DNA from: an uncultured Bacilli bacterium
GTDB lineage: Bacteria; Bacillota_I; Bacilli_A; RF39; UBA660
Direction of reading: 5' to 3'
NCBI GenBank assembly: GCA_944329545.1
Contig: CALVIK010000041.1
Location: 1-7,547 of the forward strand
Length of the DNA: 7,547 bases
The notes under the pieces are model-generated. The model saw nothing but the letters and a program-made list of their open reading frames with translations. It searched no databases and was not told where the DNA came from. Positions within the stretch are counted from its first letter, which is position 1. Each line of letters begins with the position of its first letter. Below are positions 1 through 5,197 of the stretch, one piece after another. The position numbers and the translations under genes are program-made.

Positions 1-25
1 CGCCCAGATCTCTTTAAAACTAAGG

Positions 26-49
26 CTTATGAACCAATAAGGTCATAAG
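26..49 (+). repeat. Inverted repeat / hairpin near the probable TR or VR end
   Basis: CTTATGA at 26-32 is perfectly complementary to TCATAAG at 43-49. CC (34-35) can also pair with GG (41-42), leaving A33 bulged and a loop of AATAA. In the Bordetella phage DGR a hairpin just 3' of the variable repeat helps target recognition, and template RNAs also fold downstream of the repeat. Either role would fit the position. In frame 1 the TAA stop at 46-48 falls inside the right arm. Confidence 0.5.
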
Positions 50-249
50 GAAAAGATATAGAGAACAAGTATTATCCCTTGTAAGTGGTTAAGGTTTCAT
101 ATACCGTTAATAAAATCATTTACAAAAAAATAAATATAGCCAGAGATAGTTCTAGTAGGACAAATTATTATTTTGATTGTAATGGTTATTTAATAATTAA
201 AAAAATCCGAAAAATCTATGATATGATTTAGTCAATGTTTTTAAAATTT

Positions 250-290
250 AAGCAGTACCTAATATTTTTATGGTGCTGTTTTTTATTTTA
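250..290 (+). terminator. Intrinsic terminator upstream of the msl-avd-RT operon
   Basis: AAGCAGTACC (250-259) pairs with GGTGCTGTTT (272-281) over ten positions, two of them G-T wobbles, around a 12-base AT loop. TTTTTTATTTTA follows. It ends whatever transcript covers 1-250 about 90 bases before the first accessory gene. The RNA to the left is thus separable from the protein-coding operon, unless read-through occurs. Confidence 0.7.
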
Positions 291-376
291 GAAAGTGGGG
301 TGTTTATATAAAGATAAAATTTAAATAATAATTTGTTAAATAGTTTAAATTAATTTATGAAGGAGATGTTTGTTTT

Positions 377-652
377 ATGAAAATAAAAGAAATTTATTTA
401 ACCCAAAAAGAAAAATATGAAGATTATATTATTTTAATTAAAGTGGGAAATTTTTATAATTCCCTTGGTGGAGATGCCCATCTTTTAGCAACTATTTTTA
501 ACTATAAAATAAATCCTTTTGCTGGCACTATTAAAGTTGGTTTCCCTCTTATTTCTTTAAACAAAGTATTAAAAACATTAGATAATTTAAAAATTAATTA
601 CATAGTTTATGAAAATAAAATTGTTCTTAAACAAAAATTTAAAAAAAAATAA
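377..652 (+). CDS. MutS-domain-I-like DGR accessory protein (MSL), N-terminal part
   Basis: This 91-residue protein resembles the N-terminal mismatch-recognition domain of MutS. The stretch from about residue 14 to 45 (KYEDYIILIKVGNFYNSL, then GGDA and a hydrophobic helix) parallels the MutS pattern of Y-x-D-x-I-L-L-F-R-V-G-D-F-Y-E followed by G-x-D-A. VGFP at 54-57 and the segment ending INYIVYEN parallel the GVP and kVAI regions. The Glu of the MutS Phe-x-Glu motif is Asn here (GNFYN), and there is no ATPase, so mismatch repair is unlikely. MutS-like (MSL) small proteins are a described accessory class beside DGR reverse transcriptases; their biochemical role is not established to my knowledge. 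The ATG has a good AGGAGAT site nine bases upstream. The frame closes right after a run of nine A (641-649); the following reading frame looks like the rest of the same protein, so this gene may be frameshifted. Confidence 0.7.
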   Translation: MKIKEIYLTQKEKYEDYIILIKVGNFYNSLGGDAHLLATIFNYKINPFAGTIKVGFPLISLNKVLKTLDNLKINYIVYENKIVLKQKFKKK

Positions 653-794
653 ATATAAATATTGTTTAAAAAATAATATTACTGTTGACGAAAGAATAGA
701 AATGGTTCATTTAAAATTATCAGAAATAAAAAGAACTTCCGATATTTTAAGTATATTAAATGAAGTAGAAAGTATTATATGCAAGAAAAACTAA
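609..794 (+). CDS. Probable frameshifted C-terminal part of the MSL protein, or a separate small protein
   Basis: The frame is open from 609 to 794 and overlaps the end of the MutS-like gene by 44 bases. Only the part after about 650 looks meaningful: a basic, Tyr/Asn-rich linker (NKYKYCLKNN), then a predicted amphipathic helical tail containing VDERIEMVHLKLSEIKRT. No clear ribosome binding site precedes the ATG at 609. An internal ATG at 702 has only a purine-rich GAAAGAATAGAA before it. Dropping one A from the nine-A run at 641-649 joins this frame to the upstream gene in one protein of about 138 residues. I therefore favour a C-terminal continuation produced by slippage, or broken by a real or sequencing indel. 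It overlaps the avd start by 16 bases, as translationally coupled genes do. The alternative is an independent small DGR accessory protein of about 30-40 residues starting near 702. Confidence 0.45.
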   Translation: MKIKLFLNKNLKKNKYKYCLKNNITVDERIEMVHLKLSEIKRTSDILSILNEVESIICKKN

Positions 795-1120
795 ATTTAG
801 CTGAAAGTATTAAAAAAACAATTTTATATTTAGATAAAGTAGTTGAAAATTTCCCTCGAAGTGAACATACTCTTAAAAACAATATTCGCAAAACTAGCTT
901 TGATATATTAGAACTTGTTTATTATTCTAATGCTTTAAATGTCAATGAAAGAATACTTATGCAGAAAAAAATAGTAAGTAAATTAAAAATGTTAGATTTT
1001 TATTTTAAAATTAGTTTGAATAAAAAATATATAAATTATAAAAAATATAATAAAATTGGTAATTTTTTATTAAATATTACTAAACAAGTATATGGTTGGA
1101 TAAAATATGAAACGAAGTAA
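779..1120 (+). CDS. avd: Avd-type DGR accessory variability protein (four-helix bundle)
   Basis: The 113-residue, strongly basic protein matches the Avd / 23S rRNA intervening-sequence-like four-helix-bundle family in length and layout. Four helices are expected at about 4-21, 29-52, 57-80 and 86-109. Family marks are FPRSEH at 25-30, before a helix with R-K-T-x-F-D-I-L-E-L; a third helix reading KLKMLDFYFKIS; and GWIK near the C-terminus (106-109). Established knowledge: in the Bordetella phage DGR, Avd forms a pentameric, positively charged barrel that binds the reverse transcriptase and template RNA and is needed for adenine-mutagenic cDNA synthesis. The gene sits directly before the RT, overlapping it by 14 bases, and overlaps the preceding frame by 16 bases, so expression is probably coupled. 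Its own ribosome binding site is weak (AGTAGAAAG). The call rests on motif pattern plus context. Confidence 0.82.
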   Translation: MQEKLNLAESIKKTILYLDKVVENFPRSEHTLKNNIRKTSFDILELVYYSNALNVNERILMQKKIVSKLKMLDFYFKISLNKKYINYKKYNKIGNFLLNITKQVYGWIKYETK

Positions 1121-2225
1121 TGATTTATATTCACAAATTACTTTAAAATTTGTTATGGATGTTTATAATAAACAAGTAAAAGTAAATACTAAAAAGAAGA
1201 AAAAAATTTATAGATTTGAAGAATATTATACAGCTAATATTACTAGAATTTATAAATTAATAAAAAATAAAAATTATCAAATAAAAGGTTATAATATTTT
1301 TTTAATAAAAGAACAAAAGTACAGAATTGTTATGAGTTTAAAATTAGATGATAAAGTTATTAACCATGTTCTAGCAAATATATTAAGTAATATATTAGAA
1401 CCCTCTTTAATTAATACTAATGTAGCTACGGGAAGAGGTAAAGGTACTTATTATGATATTAAATATTTAAAAAAATATTTGAATGAATTAAAAGGTGGTA
1501 CTATATATGCTTTAAAGTTTGATATTAGTAAATACTTTTATAGTATTGATCATAAAATATTAAAACATAAGTTAAAAGAAAAAATAAAAGATCAAAAATT
1601 TTTAAAACTTTTGTTTAAAATAATTGATTCAACTAATTATAATGTTAATGCTAAAATACAAAAAATTAAAGAAAACGAAATTTTAAAAGTAAATTCTTCT
1701 AATTTAAATGAAAAAATAAAAAAACAAAGAATAGAAGAAATAAAAAGAATACCATTATATAAACAAGGTAAAGGACTTCCTATTGGAAATATGACTAGTC
1801 AAATAATGGCCATATTTTATTTAAATGAACTAGATCATTATATTAAAGAAAAATTAAAAATAAAATATTATATAAGGTATATGGATGATGGAGTATTACT
1901 TAGTAATAATAAAGAATACTTAAAATATTGTTTAGAAGAAATTGAAAAACTAATAAAAAAATATCAATTAAAATTAAATAACAAAACTAAAATAATAAAT
2001 GTTACAAAAGAAGGTATCGATTTTTTAGGTTTTAGATTTTATATCATTAATAATAAATTAATTATGAAAGTTAGAAACGATAGTAAAAAAAGATTTAAAA
2101 GAAAAATGAAAGCTATAAAAAATGGAAAAATTCCCAAAGAAAAAGCTTTATCGATAATTAGTAGTTATCAAGGTCATTTTAAGTGGGGAAACTGCTATTA
2201 CATGATGAAATATAAACCAAAGTAG
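1107..2225 (+). CDS. Diversity-generating retroelement reverse transcriptase
   Basis: This 372-residue RNA-directed DNA polymerase would copy the template-repeat RNA into cDNA with adenine-specific errors, which is then used to rewrite a variable repeat in a target gene. Palm motifs appear in order: a fingers block with KYRIVMSLKLDDKVINHVL (71-89); motif 3 with catalytic Asp139 in LKFDISKYFYSIDH; motif 4 as GLPIGNMTSQ (223-232); motif 5 YMDD (258-261); motif 6 with LNNKTKI (290-296); and FLGFRF (306-311). Motif 4 has the (I/V/L)GxxxSQ form typical of DGR enzymes rather than the QGxxxSP form of most group II intron and retroviral RTs. No maturase or endonuclease domain follows; the protein ends in a short basic thumb with SSYQGHFKWGN (352-362). 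The catalytic residues are present, so the enzyme looks intact. Residues about 179-215 are a Lys/Glu/Asn-rich insertion between motifs 3 and 4. A bidirectional terminator lies about 30 bases after the stop. Confidence 0.92.
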   Translation: MKRSNDLYSQITLKFVMDVYNKQVKVNTKKKKKIYRFEEYYTANITRIYKLIKNKNYQIKGYNIFLIKEQKYRIVMSLKLDDKVINHVLANILSNILEPSLINTNVATGRGKGTYYDIKYLKKYLNELKGGTIYALKFDISKYFYSIDHKILKHKLKEKIKDQKFLKLLFKIIDSTNYNVNAKIQKIKENEILKVNSSNLNEKIKKQRIEEIKRIPLYKQGKGLPIGNMTSQIMAIFYLNELDHYIKEKLKIKYYIRYMDDGVLLSNNKEYLKYCLEEIEKLIKKYQLKLNNKTKIINVTKEGIDFLGFRFYIINNKLIMKVRNDSKKRFKRKMKAIKNGKIPKEKALSIISSYQGHFKWGNCYYMMKYKPK

Positions 2226-2255
2226 TTACATAGCTTTTGAAAAATACATATAAAT

Positions 2256-2282
2256 AAAAACATGATTAAAAGTCATGTTTTA
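2256..2282. terminator. Bidirectional intrinsic terminator between convergent operons
   Basis: AAAACATGA (257-265 past base 2000) pairs perfectly with TCATGTTTT (2273-2281) around the 7-base loop TTAAAAG. T-rich sequence follows on the plus strand, and the A-run at 2256-2260 gives a U-tract on the minus strand. It would close both the DGR operon and the opposing carboxypeptidase operon. Confidence 0.8.
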
Positions 2283-2283
2283 A

Positions 2284-3321
2284 TTAGTTTATGTAATAAG
2301 CATAATATTCTTCAAAAGTTAAATCTTCTTCGTAAATCTGTTTAGCTACTGTTGTTCCAACATAACGGTAATGCCATGGCTCATATTTATAACCAGTTAA
2401 ATTCTCTTTATCTTTAGGATATCTTAAAATAAAACCATATTTATAAGCATTTTCACTAAGCCATTTAAAAGCATCAGTGTTTTCAAAAGCATCATTTATT
2501 TGGTTAATATCAGTAGCCAGACCAGTTTGATGTTCAGAATAACCAGCTCTTGCCGAATAAGTATCAGCAGCTTCTTTTCCATCTCTTTTTACATAATTTT
2601 CGTATAAAGTAGCTTGATAATTATAACTGCGATATCCTGAAGCATTTTTTAAACTAATGTTATCAAGTTTAGCCGCATCAGCCATTTTCATAAAAGCCTC
2701 GGCTGCTACCTTTCTTAGTTTATTATTAGTTCCTATATTGTAAATATCATCTAAAGTAACTAAATCTTCAGGTTCAAAATCATTTTTTAAATAATAAAAT
2801 TTGTTAACAATCATTAAATTATCTTTTGCAAGATCTGTTTCTTGAACATTTTCATAATAATTATAATCCAAATTACAATTAACTTCAGTAACTGTTTTAT
2901 TAGCGTTTCCTTTATCATAATTTAAATAACGCTTTAAATTGTCTTTAATAAAATATTTTTCATTAGTTAAATTATTTAATTTTTTAGAATACTTATATTC
3001 AGTTAAATTTAAATTAACAATATTAATAATAAAATTACTAGGTGCTTTTTTATTTTCATTTAAATAATCTAAATATAGTTTTAAATTATCTTCTTTATAG
3101 TTTTTGTTTGTTAAAATATCAACAATATTAGTATTATATTTACTATTTAAAATAAGATTTTCATCGTTTTTGTTAACTAAAGTACTTATTACATTCGCAT
3201 CTTTTTCGTTATAGCCCATATCAATTAATTTTTCTTGAAAACTTTTTTTACTATTGGTAAAAATAAAAATACCCCCTGTAATTAAAATAATTATAAATAT
3301 TATAATAATTATTTTTTTCAT
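2284..3321 (-). CDS. Membrane-anchored VanY/M15B-type D-alanyl-D-alanine carboxypeptidase (second in operon)
   Basis: A 345-residue zinc peptidase of the M15B (VanY/LdcB-like) family, which trims terminal D-Ala (or a related residue) from peptidoglycan stem peptides outside the membrane. An N-terminal hydrophobic segment at about 3-22, after two lysines, should anchor it, with no lipobox Cys seen. A Lys/Asn-rich stalk region follows, including LIDMGYNEKDANVIS. The catalytic domain occupies about 195-345: SGYRS at 228-232, SEHQTGLATDI at 262-272 with zinc ligands His264 and Asp271, and EPWHYRYVG at 314-322 with catalytic Glu314 and zinc ligand His317. All expected residues are present. ATG has AAGGA eight bases upstream and follows the upstream paralogue's TGA after four bases, so the two are co-transcribed. 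Exact substrate (D,D versus L,D bond) cannot be told from sequence. Confidence 0.9.
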   Translation of the reverse strand: MKKIIIIIFIIILITGGIFIFTNSKKSFQEKLIDMGYNEKDANVISTLVNKNDENLILNSKYNTNIVDILTNKNYKEDNLKLYLDYLNENKKAPSNFIINIVNLNLTEYKYSKKLNNLTNEKYFIKDNLKRYLNYDKGNANKTVTEVNCNLDYNYYENVQETDLAKDNLMIVNKFYYLKNDFEPEDLVTLDDIYNIGTNNKLRKVAAEAFMKMADAAKLDNISLKNASGYRSYNYQATLYENYVKRDGKEAADTYSARAGYSEHQTGLATDINQINDAFENTDAFKWLSENAYKYGFILRYPKDKENLTGYKYEPWHYRYVGTTVAKQIYEEDLTFEEYYAYYIN

Positions 3322-3325
3322 TATA

Positions 3326-4285
3326 TCATTCCTTATTTAAATAATATGCATAATATTCATCAAATGTGAGTCCGCTTTTTTCAATTTTTTTAGCTAAACT
3401 TTTACCAACATAACGATAATGCCAAGATTCATAAGCATAACCAGTTATTTCTTCTTTACCTTTAGGGTATCTTAAAATAAAACCATAATCGGTACAATTT
3501 TTTATTAGCCATTTATAAGTATCCGTGTTTTCAAAATTGTCCATCGTCATGCCATAAGTGACAATATCTAAAGCAAGTCCTGATTGATGTTCAGAAAAAT
3601 CTGGCCTAGCCGCATAACTATCCGCATATTCTTTGCCATTTGCTTTTTCATAATTGTCATAGAGATTTTTTTGATATTCATAAGTTCGGTAACCAGAATT
3701 AATAATTAAAGTAATACCATCACTTCTAGCCGCATCAGCCATTTGTTTAAAAGCTTCAAAAACTTCCTTTCTGGCTTGATTACCAGCAAAAGCATAAGTT
3801 GTTGGAATATCTACAACATCATTTGGTGCGTATTTTTCTGGTAATTTATAGTATTTGTTAACTAAAATAGCATTACCTAAATTCATATTTGTCTTTTTAG
3901 TATGGGTATAATATTTATAATTGGTTTTCGTGTTTACTTTAGTTACGATATCTTGATAATCAATTTCTTTAGTTGTCGGTTGTTTTTGAATATTTTTAAT
4001 ATATTTTTTATATTCATCGTATTTGGTCCAAACAAACCATTTTTCTTTAGTTAAAGGAATTAAATCGTCATCATACTTATTATTTAAAGCATAATTAATA
4101 TAAGTATCATCTAATTTTAAAATATTATTTACTTCTTTTTCATTATAACCAATTTCTGTTAACTTATATTCATTACTAGTAAAATGAGTGAAAAGTTTAA
4201 TTCCCGTAATAATTAAAGCAACAATTAAAAGGATACCAACCCCTAAAAAAATAATTTTTTTCTTAATTCGTCTTTTTTTATACAT
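3326..4285 (-). CDS. Membrane-anchored VanY/M15B-type D-alanyl-D-alanine carboxypeptidase (first in operon)
   Basis: This is a paralogue of the next gene, about 319 residues from the ATG chosen here. It starts with a basic stretch (MYKKRRIKKK), then a membrane segment at about residues 11-33, then a spacer domain with the same GYNEKE motif as its neighbour. The peptidase domain carries SGYRTYEYQ, SEHQSGLALDI (His233 and Asp240 as zinc ligands) and ESWHYRYVG (catalytic Glu286, His289). The EPWHYRY proline of the neighbour is Ser here. The frame extends to a GTG at 4300, but the GTGAGG there is better read as the ribosome binding site, nine bases before the ATG at 4285. The promoter's predicted start site near 4303 would also leave a GTG start almost leaderless. 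Predicted role: trimming wall stem peptides at the outer membrane face. Confidence 0.9.
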   Translation of the reverse strand: MYKKRRIKKKIIFLGVGILLIVALIITGIKLFTHFTSNEYKLTEIGYNEKEVNNILKLDDTYINYALNNKYDDDLIPLTKEKWFVWTKYDEYKKYIKNIQKQPTTKEIDYQDIVTKVNTKTNYKYYTHTKKTNMNLGNAILVNKYYKLPEKYAPNDVVDIPTTYAFAGNQARKEVFEAFKQMADAARSDGITLIINSGYRTYEYQKNLYDNYEKANGKEYADSYAARPDFSEHQSGLALDIVTYGMTMDNFENTDTYKWLIKNCTDYGFILRYPKGKEEITGYAYESWHYRYVGKSLAKKIEKSGLTFDEYYAYYLNKE

Positions 4286-4309
4286 AACATCTAACCTCAC
4301 TTTACATTA

Positions 4310-4337
4310 ATTATATCATTAAATAATCTTTAAACAA
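4310..4337 (-). promoter_or_regulatory. Promoter of the carboxypeptidase operon
   Basis: On the minus strand a perfect TATAAT (4310-4315) is preceded by TG one base upstream (extended -10, TGATATAAT). TTGTTT (4332-4337) serves as -35 with a 16-base spacer. The start site would be near 4303, giving an 18-base leader with GTGAGG as ribosome binding site. Confidence 0.6.
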
Positions 4338-4404
4338 ATAGACATTAATAAAATATTTTAATTTTTTTATTTGACTGGATTAGACATTTTTTCTAGTAAA
4401 AGAC

Positions 4405-4433
4405 TGTACAAATTAGTAAATAAATGATAAAAT
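4405..4433 (+). promoter_or_regulatory. Promoter of the ruvX-yrzB-mltG-trmR operon
   Basis: TGTACA (4405-4410), a 17-base spacer, then TAAAAT (4428-4433) with an extended TG at 4425-4426. The start site would fall near 4440, leaving a 20-base leader that carries AGGAAGGTGAT before the GTG start of ruvX. Confidence 0.55.
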
Positions 4434-4460
4434 GTAAAGTAGCAGCAGGAAGGTGATTAG

Positions 4461-4898
4461 GTGAGATATTTAGGTTTAGATTTAGGAGCAAAATCACTTG
4501 GCGTCGCCATTTCTGACGCGACACATACTATTGCTTCAACATTAACAACCTTGCATTTTGCAGATAGTGATTATCAAAAAGCGCTTGATTTACTTAAACC
4601 AATCATCAAAGAAAATAATGTTAGTAAACTTGTATTGGGACTACCTAAAAATATGAATGGTACCGTGGGCTCAAGAGCGGAAATAGCTTTAGAATTTAAA
4701 AAATTATTAGAAAAAGAATTTAAATTAGAAGTTATTATGCAAGATGAAAGACTAACAACAAAGCAAGCTGAAGGATATATGCTGACAGCCGATATGTCAA
4801 GAAAGAAAAGAAAACAAAAAATTGACAGTTTAGCTGCTAATATAATTTTACAGACATATTTGGATAAAGAAAGGAATGAGAATAATGCAAATGGATGA
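4461..4898 (+). CDS. ruvX: RuvX/YqgF-family Holliday junction resolvase-like nuclease
   Basis: A 145-residue RNase-H-fold protein of the YqgF/RuvX family (B. subtilis YrrK), usual length about 138-150. The first catalytic strand reads LGLDLGAKSLGVAIS (residues 4-18, with Asp7). A conserved LVLGLPKNMNGTVGSRA block follows near 58-73, then DERLTT (99-104) and the C-terminal acidic motif IDSLAANIILQTYLD. Members have been linked to Holliday-junction resolution and, in E. coli, to processing of pre-16S rRNA 5' ends; which dominates here is unknown. It starts at GTG with an AGGAAGGTGAT site directly upstream and overlaps the next gene. Its order before a DUF1292 gene, mltG and trmR is the B. subtilis yrrK-yrzB-yrrL-yrrM order. 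It ends in TGA, showing that TGA is a stop in this genome. Confidence 0.93.
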   Translation: MRYLGLDLGAKSLGVAISDATHTIASTLTTLHFADSDYQKALDLLKPIIKENNVSKLVLGLPKNMNGTVGSRAEIALEFKKLLEKEFKLEVIMQDERLTTKQAEGYMLTADMSRKKRKQKIDSLAANIILQTYLDKERNENNANG

Positions 4899-5190
4899 AT
4901 TAAAATTTAAAGCTGTGGATGAAGATGGAAGACAAATCGAATGTGATACTTTATTCATGTTTGATTCACCAGAAACAAAAAAAAGTTATATCGTTTATAC
5001 TGATAATTCAATCGATGAAGAAGGAAATACTAAAGTTTATGCTTCAATTTATGACCCTAAAGAATTAAAAGTAAGTGAAGATGAAGAATTTGCCTCTTTA
5101 AACTTAACACCAATTGAAACTGAAAAAGAATGGAAAATTATTGAAACAATTTTAGAAGAAATGCAAAATCAAGTAGAAGAGCAAGAATAG
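4885..5190 (+). CDS. DUF1292 family protein (YrzB-like)
   Basis: A small acidic protein of about 101 residues. It contains the DUF1292 pattern: an opening strand KFKAVDEDGRQIECDTLFMF, the core KKSYIVYTD, a YASIYDP strand, then LTPIETEKEWKIIETILEEM and an acidic Glu-rich tail. The molecular function of the family is not established. Its conserved place between ruvX and mltG suggests a role tied to this operon, but that is only context. The frame allows ATG at 4876, 4885 or 4891. The AAAGAAAGGA at 4866-4875 sits about nine bases before 4885 but touches 4876, so 4885 is preferred. It overlaps the ruvX end by 14 bases, implying translational coupling. Confidence 0.88.
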   Translation: MQMDELKFKAVDEDGRQIECDTLFMFDSPETKKSYIVYTDNSIDEEGNTKVYASIYDPKELKVSEDEEFASLNLTPIETEKEWKIIETILEEMQNQVEEQE

Positions 5191-5197
5191 TAATTTT

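Larger units (their letters stand above)
1..290 (+). ncRNA. Probable 3' part of a DGR template RNA, or VR edge plus hairpin, ending in a terminator
   Basis: No convincing gene lies in the first 376 bases. What is seen: a GC-richer beginning (CGCCCAGATCTC), then a hairpin at 26-49, a smaller hairpin at 65-82 (ACAAG pairing with CTTGT), and an intrinsic terminator at 250-290. Frame 1 is open from base 1 to a TAA at 46-48 and reads RPDLFKTKAYEPIRS. DGR template and variable repeats usually end in a GC-richer constant block (the initiation-of-mutagenic-homology part), and a template RNA is normally encoded beside avd and the RT. There is no room for a template repeat after the RT or between the accessory genes. 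I therefore infer that this is the distal part of the template RNA, with the adenine-rich repeat mostly to the left of base 1. The alternative is the 3' end of a target gene's variable repeat followed by its recognition hairpin. Without upstream sequence the two cannot be separated, and an unrelated transcript end is also possible. Confidence 0.4.

Noticed and set aside
85..229. Open frame in the 5' region reading through an Arg-Asp-Ser-Ser-Ser stretch, considered as a coding or variable repeat
   Set aside because: No start codon with a ribosome binding site, no second copy in the window, and no recognisable lectin-fold ending.
333..361. TTGTTA-17-TATGAA as promoter of the DGR operon
   Set aside because: The -10 would overlap the AGGAGAT ribosome binding site, so the transcript would start beyond it. 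I see no convincing alternative promoter in 291-360.
1107..2225. RT as part of a retron or group II intron
   Set aside because: Motif 4 ends in SQ rather than SP, Avd and MSL accompany it, there is no maturase or endonuclease domain, and no intron domain V or msr/msd-like structure is evident nearby.
2226..2283. Possible template repeat downstream of the RT
   Set aside because: Only 58 bases, mostly occupied by the bidirectional terminator; too short and not repeated elsewhere in the window.
4286..4300. GTG at 4300 as start of the first carboxypeptidase
   Set aside because: It would leave nearly no leader and no ribosome binding site; GTGAGG is itself well placed to serve the ATG at 4285.
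4371..4399. TTGACT with TAGTAA 17 bases downstream as the ruvX promoter
   Set aside because: The -10 match is poor (three of six); the TGTACA/extended TAAAAT pair closer to the gene is better.
4876..4878. ATG at 4876 as start of the DUF1292 gene
   Set aside because: Only about one base separates it from the AAAGAAAGGA site; ATG at 4885 has normal spacing.
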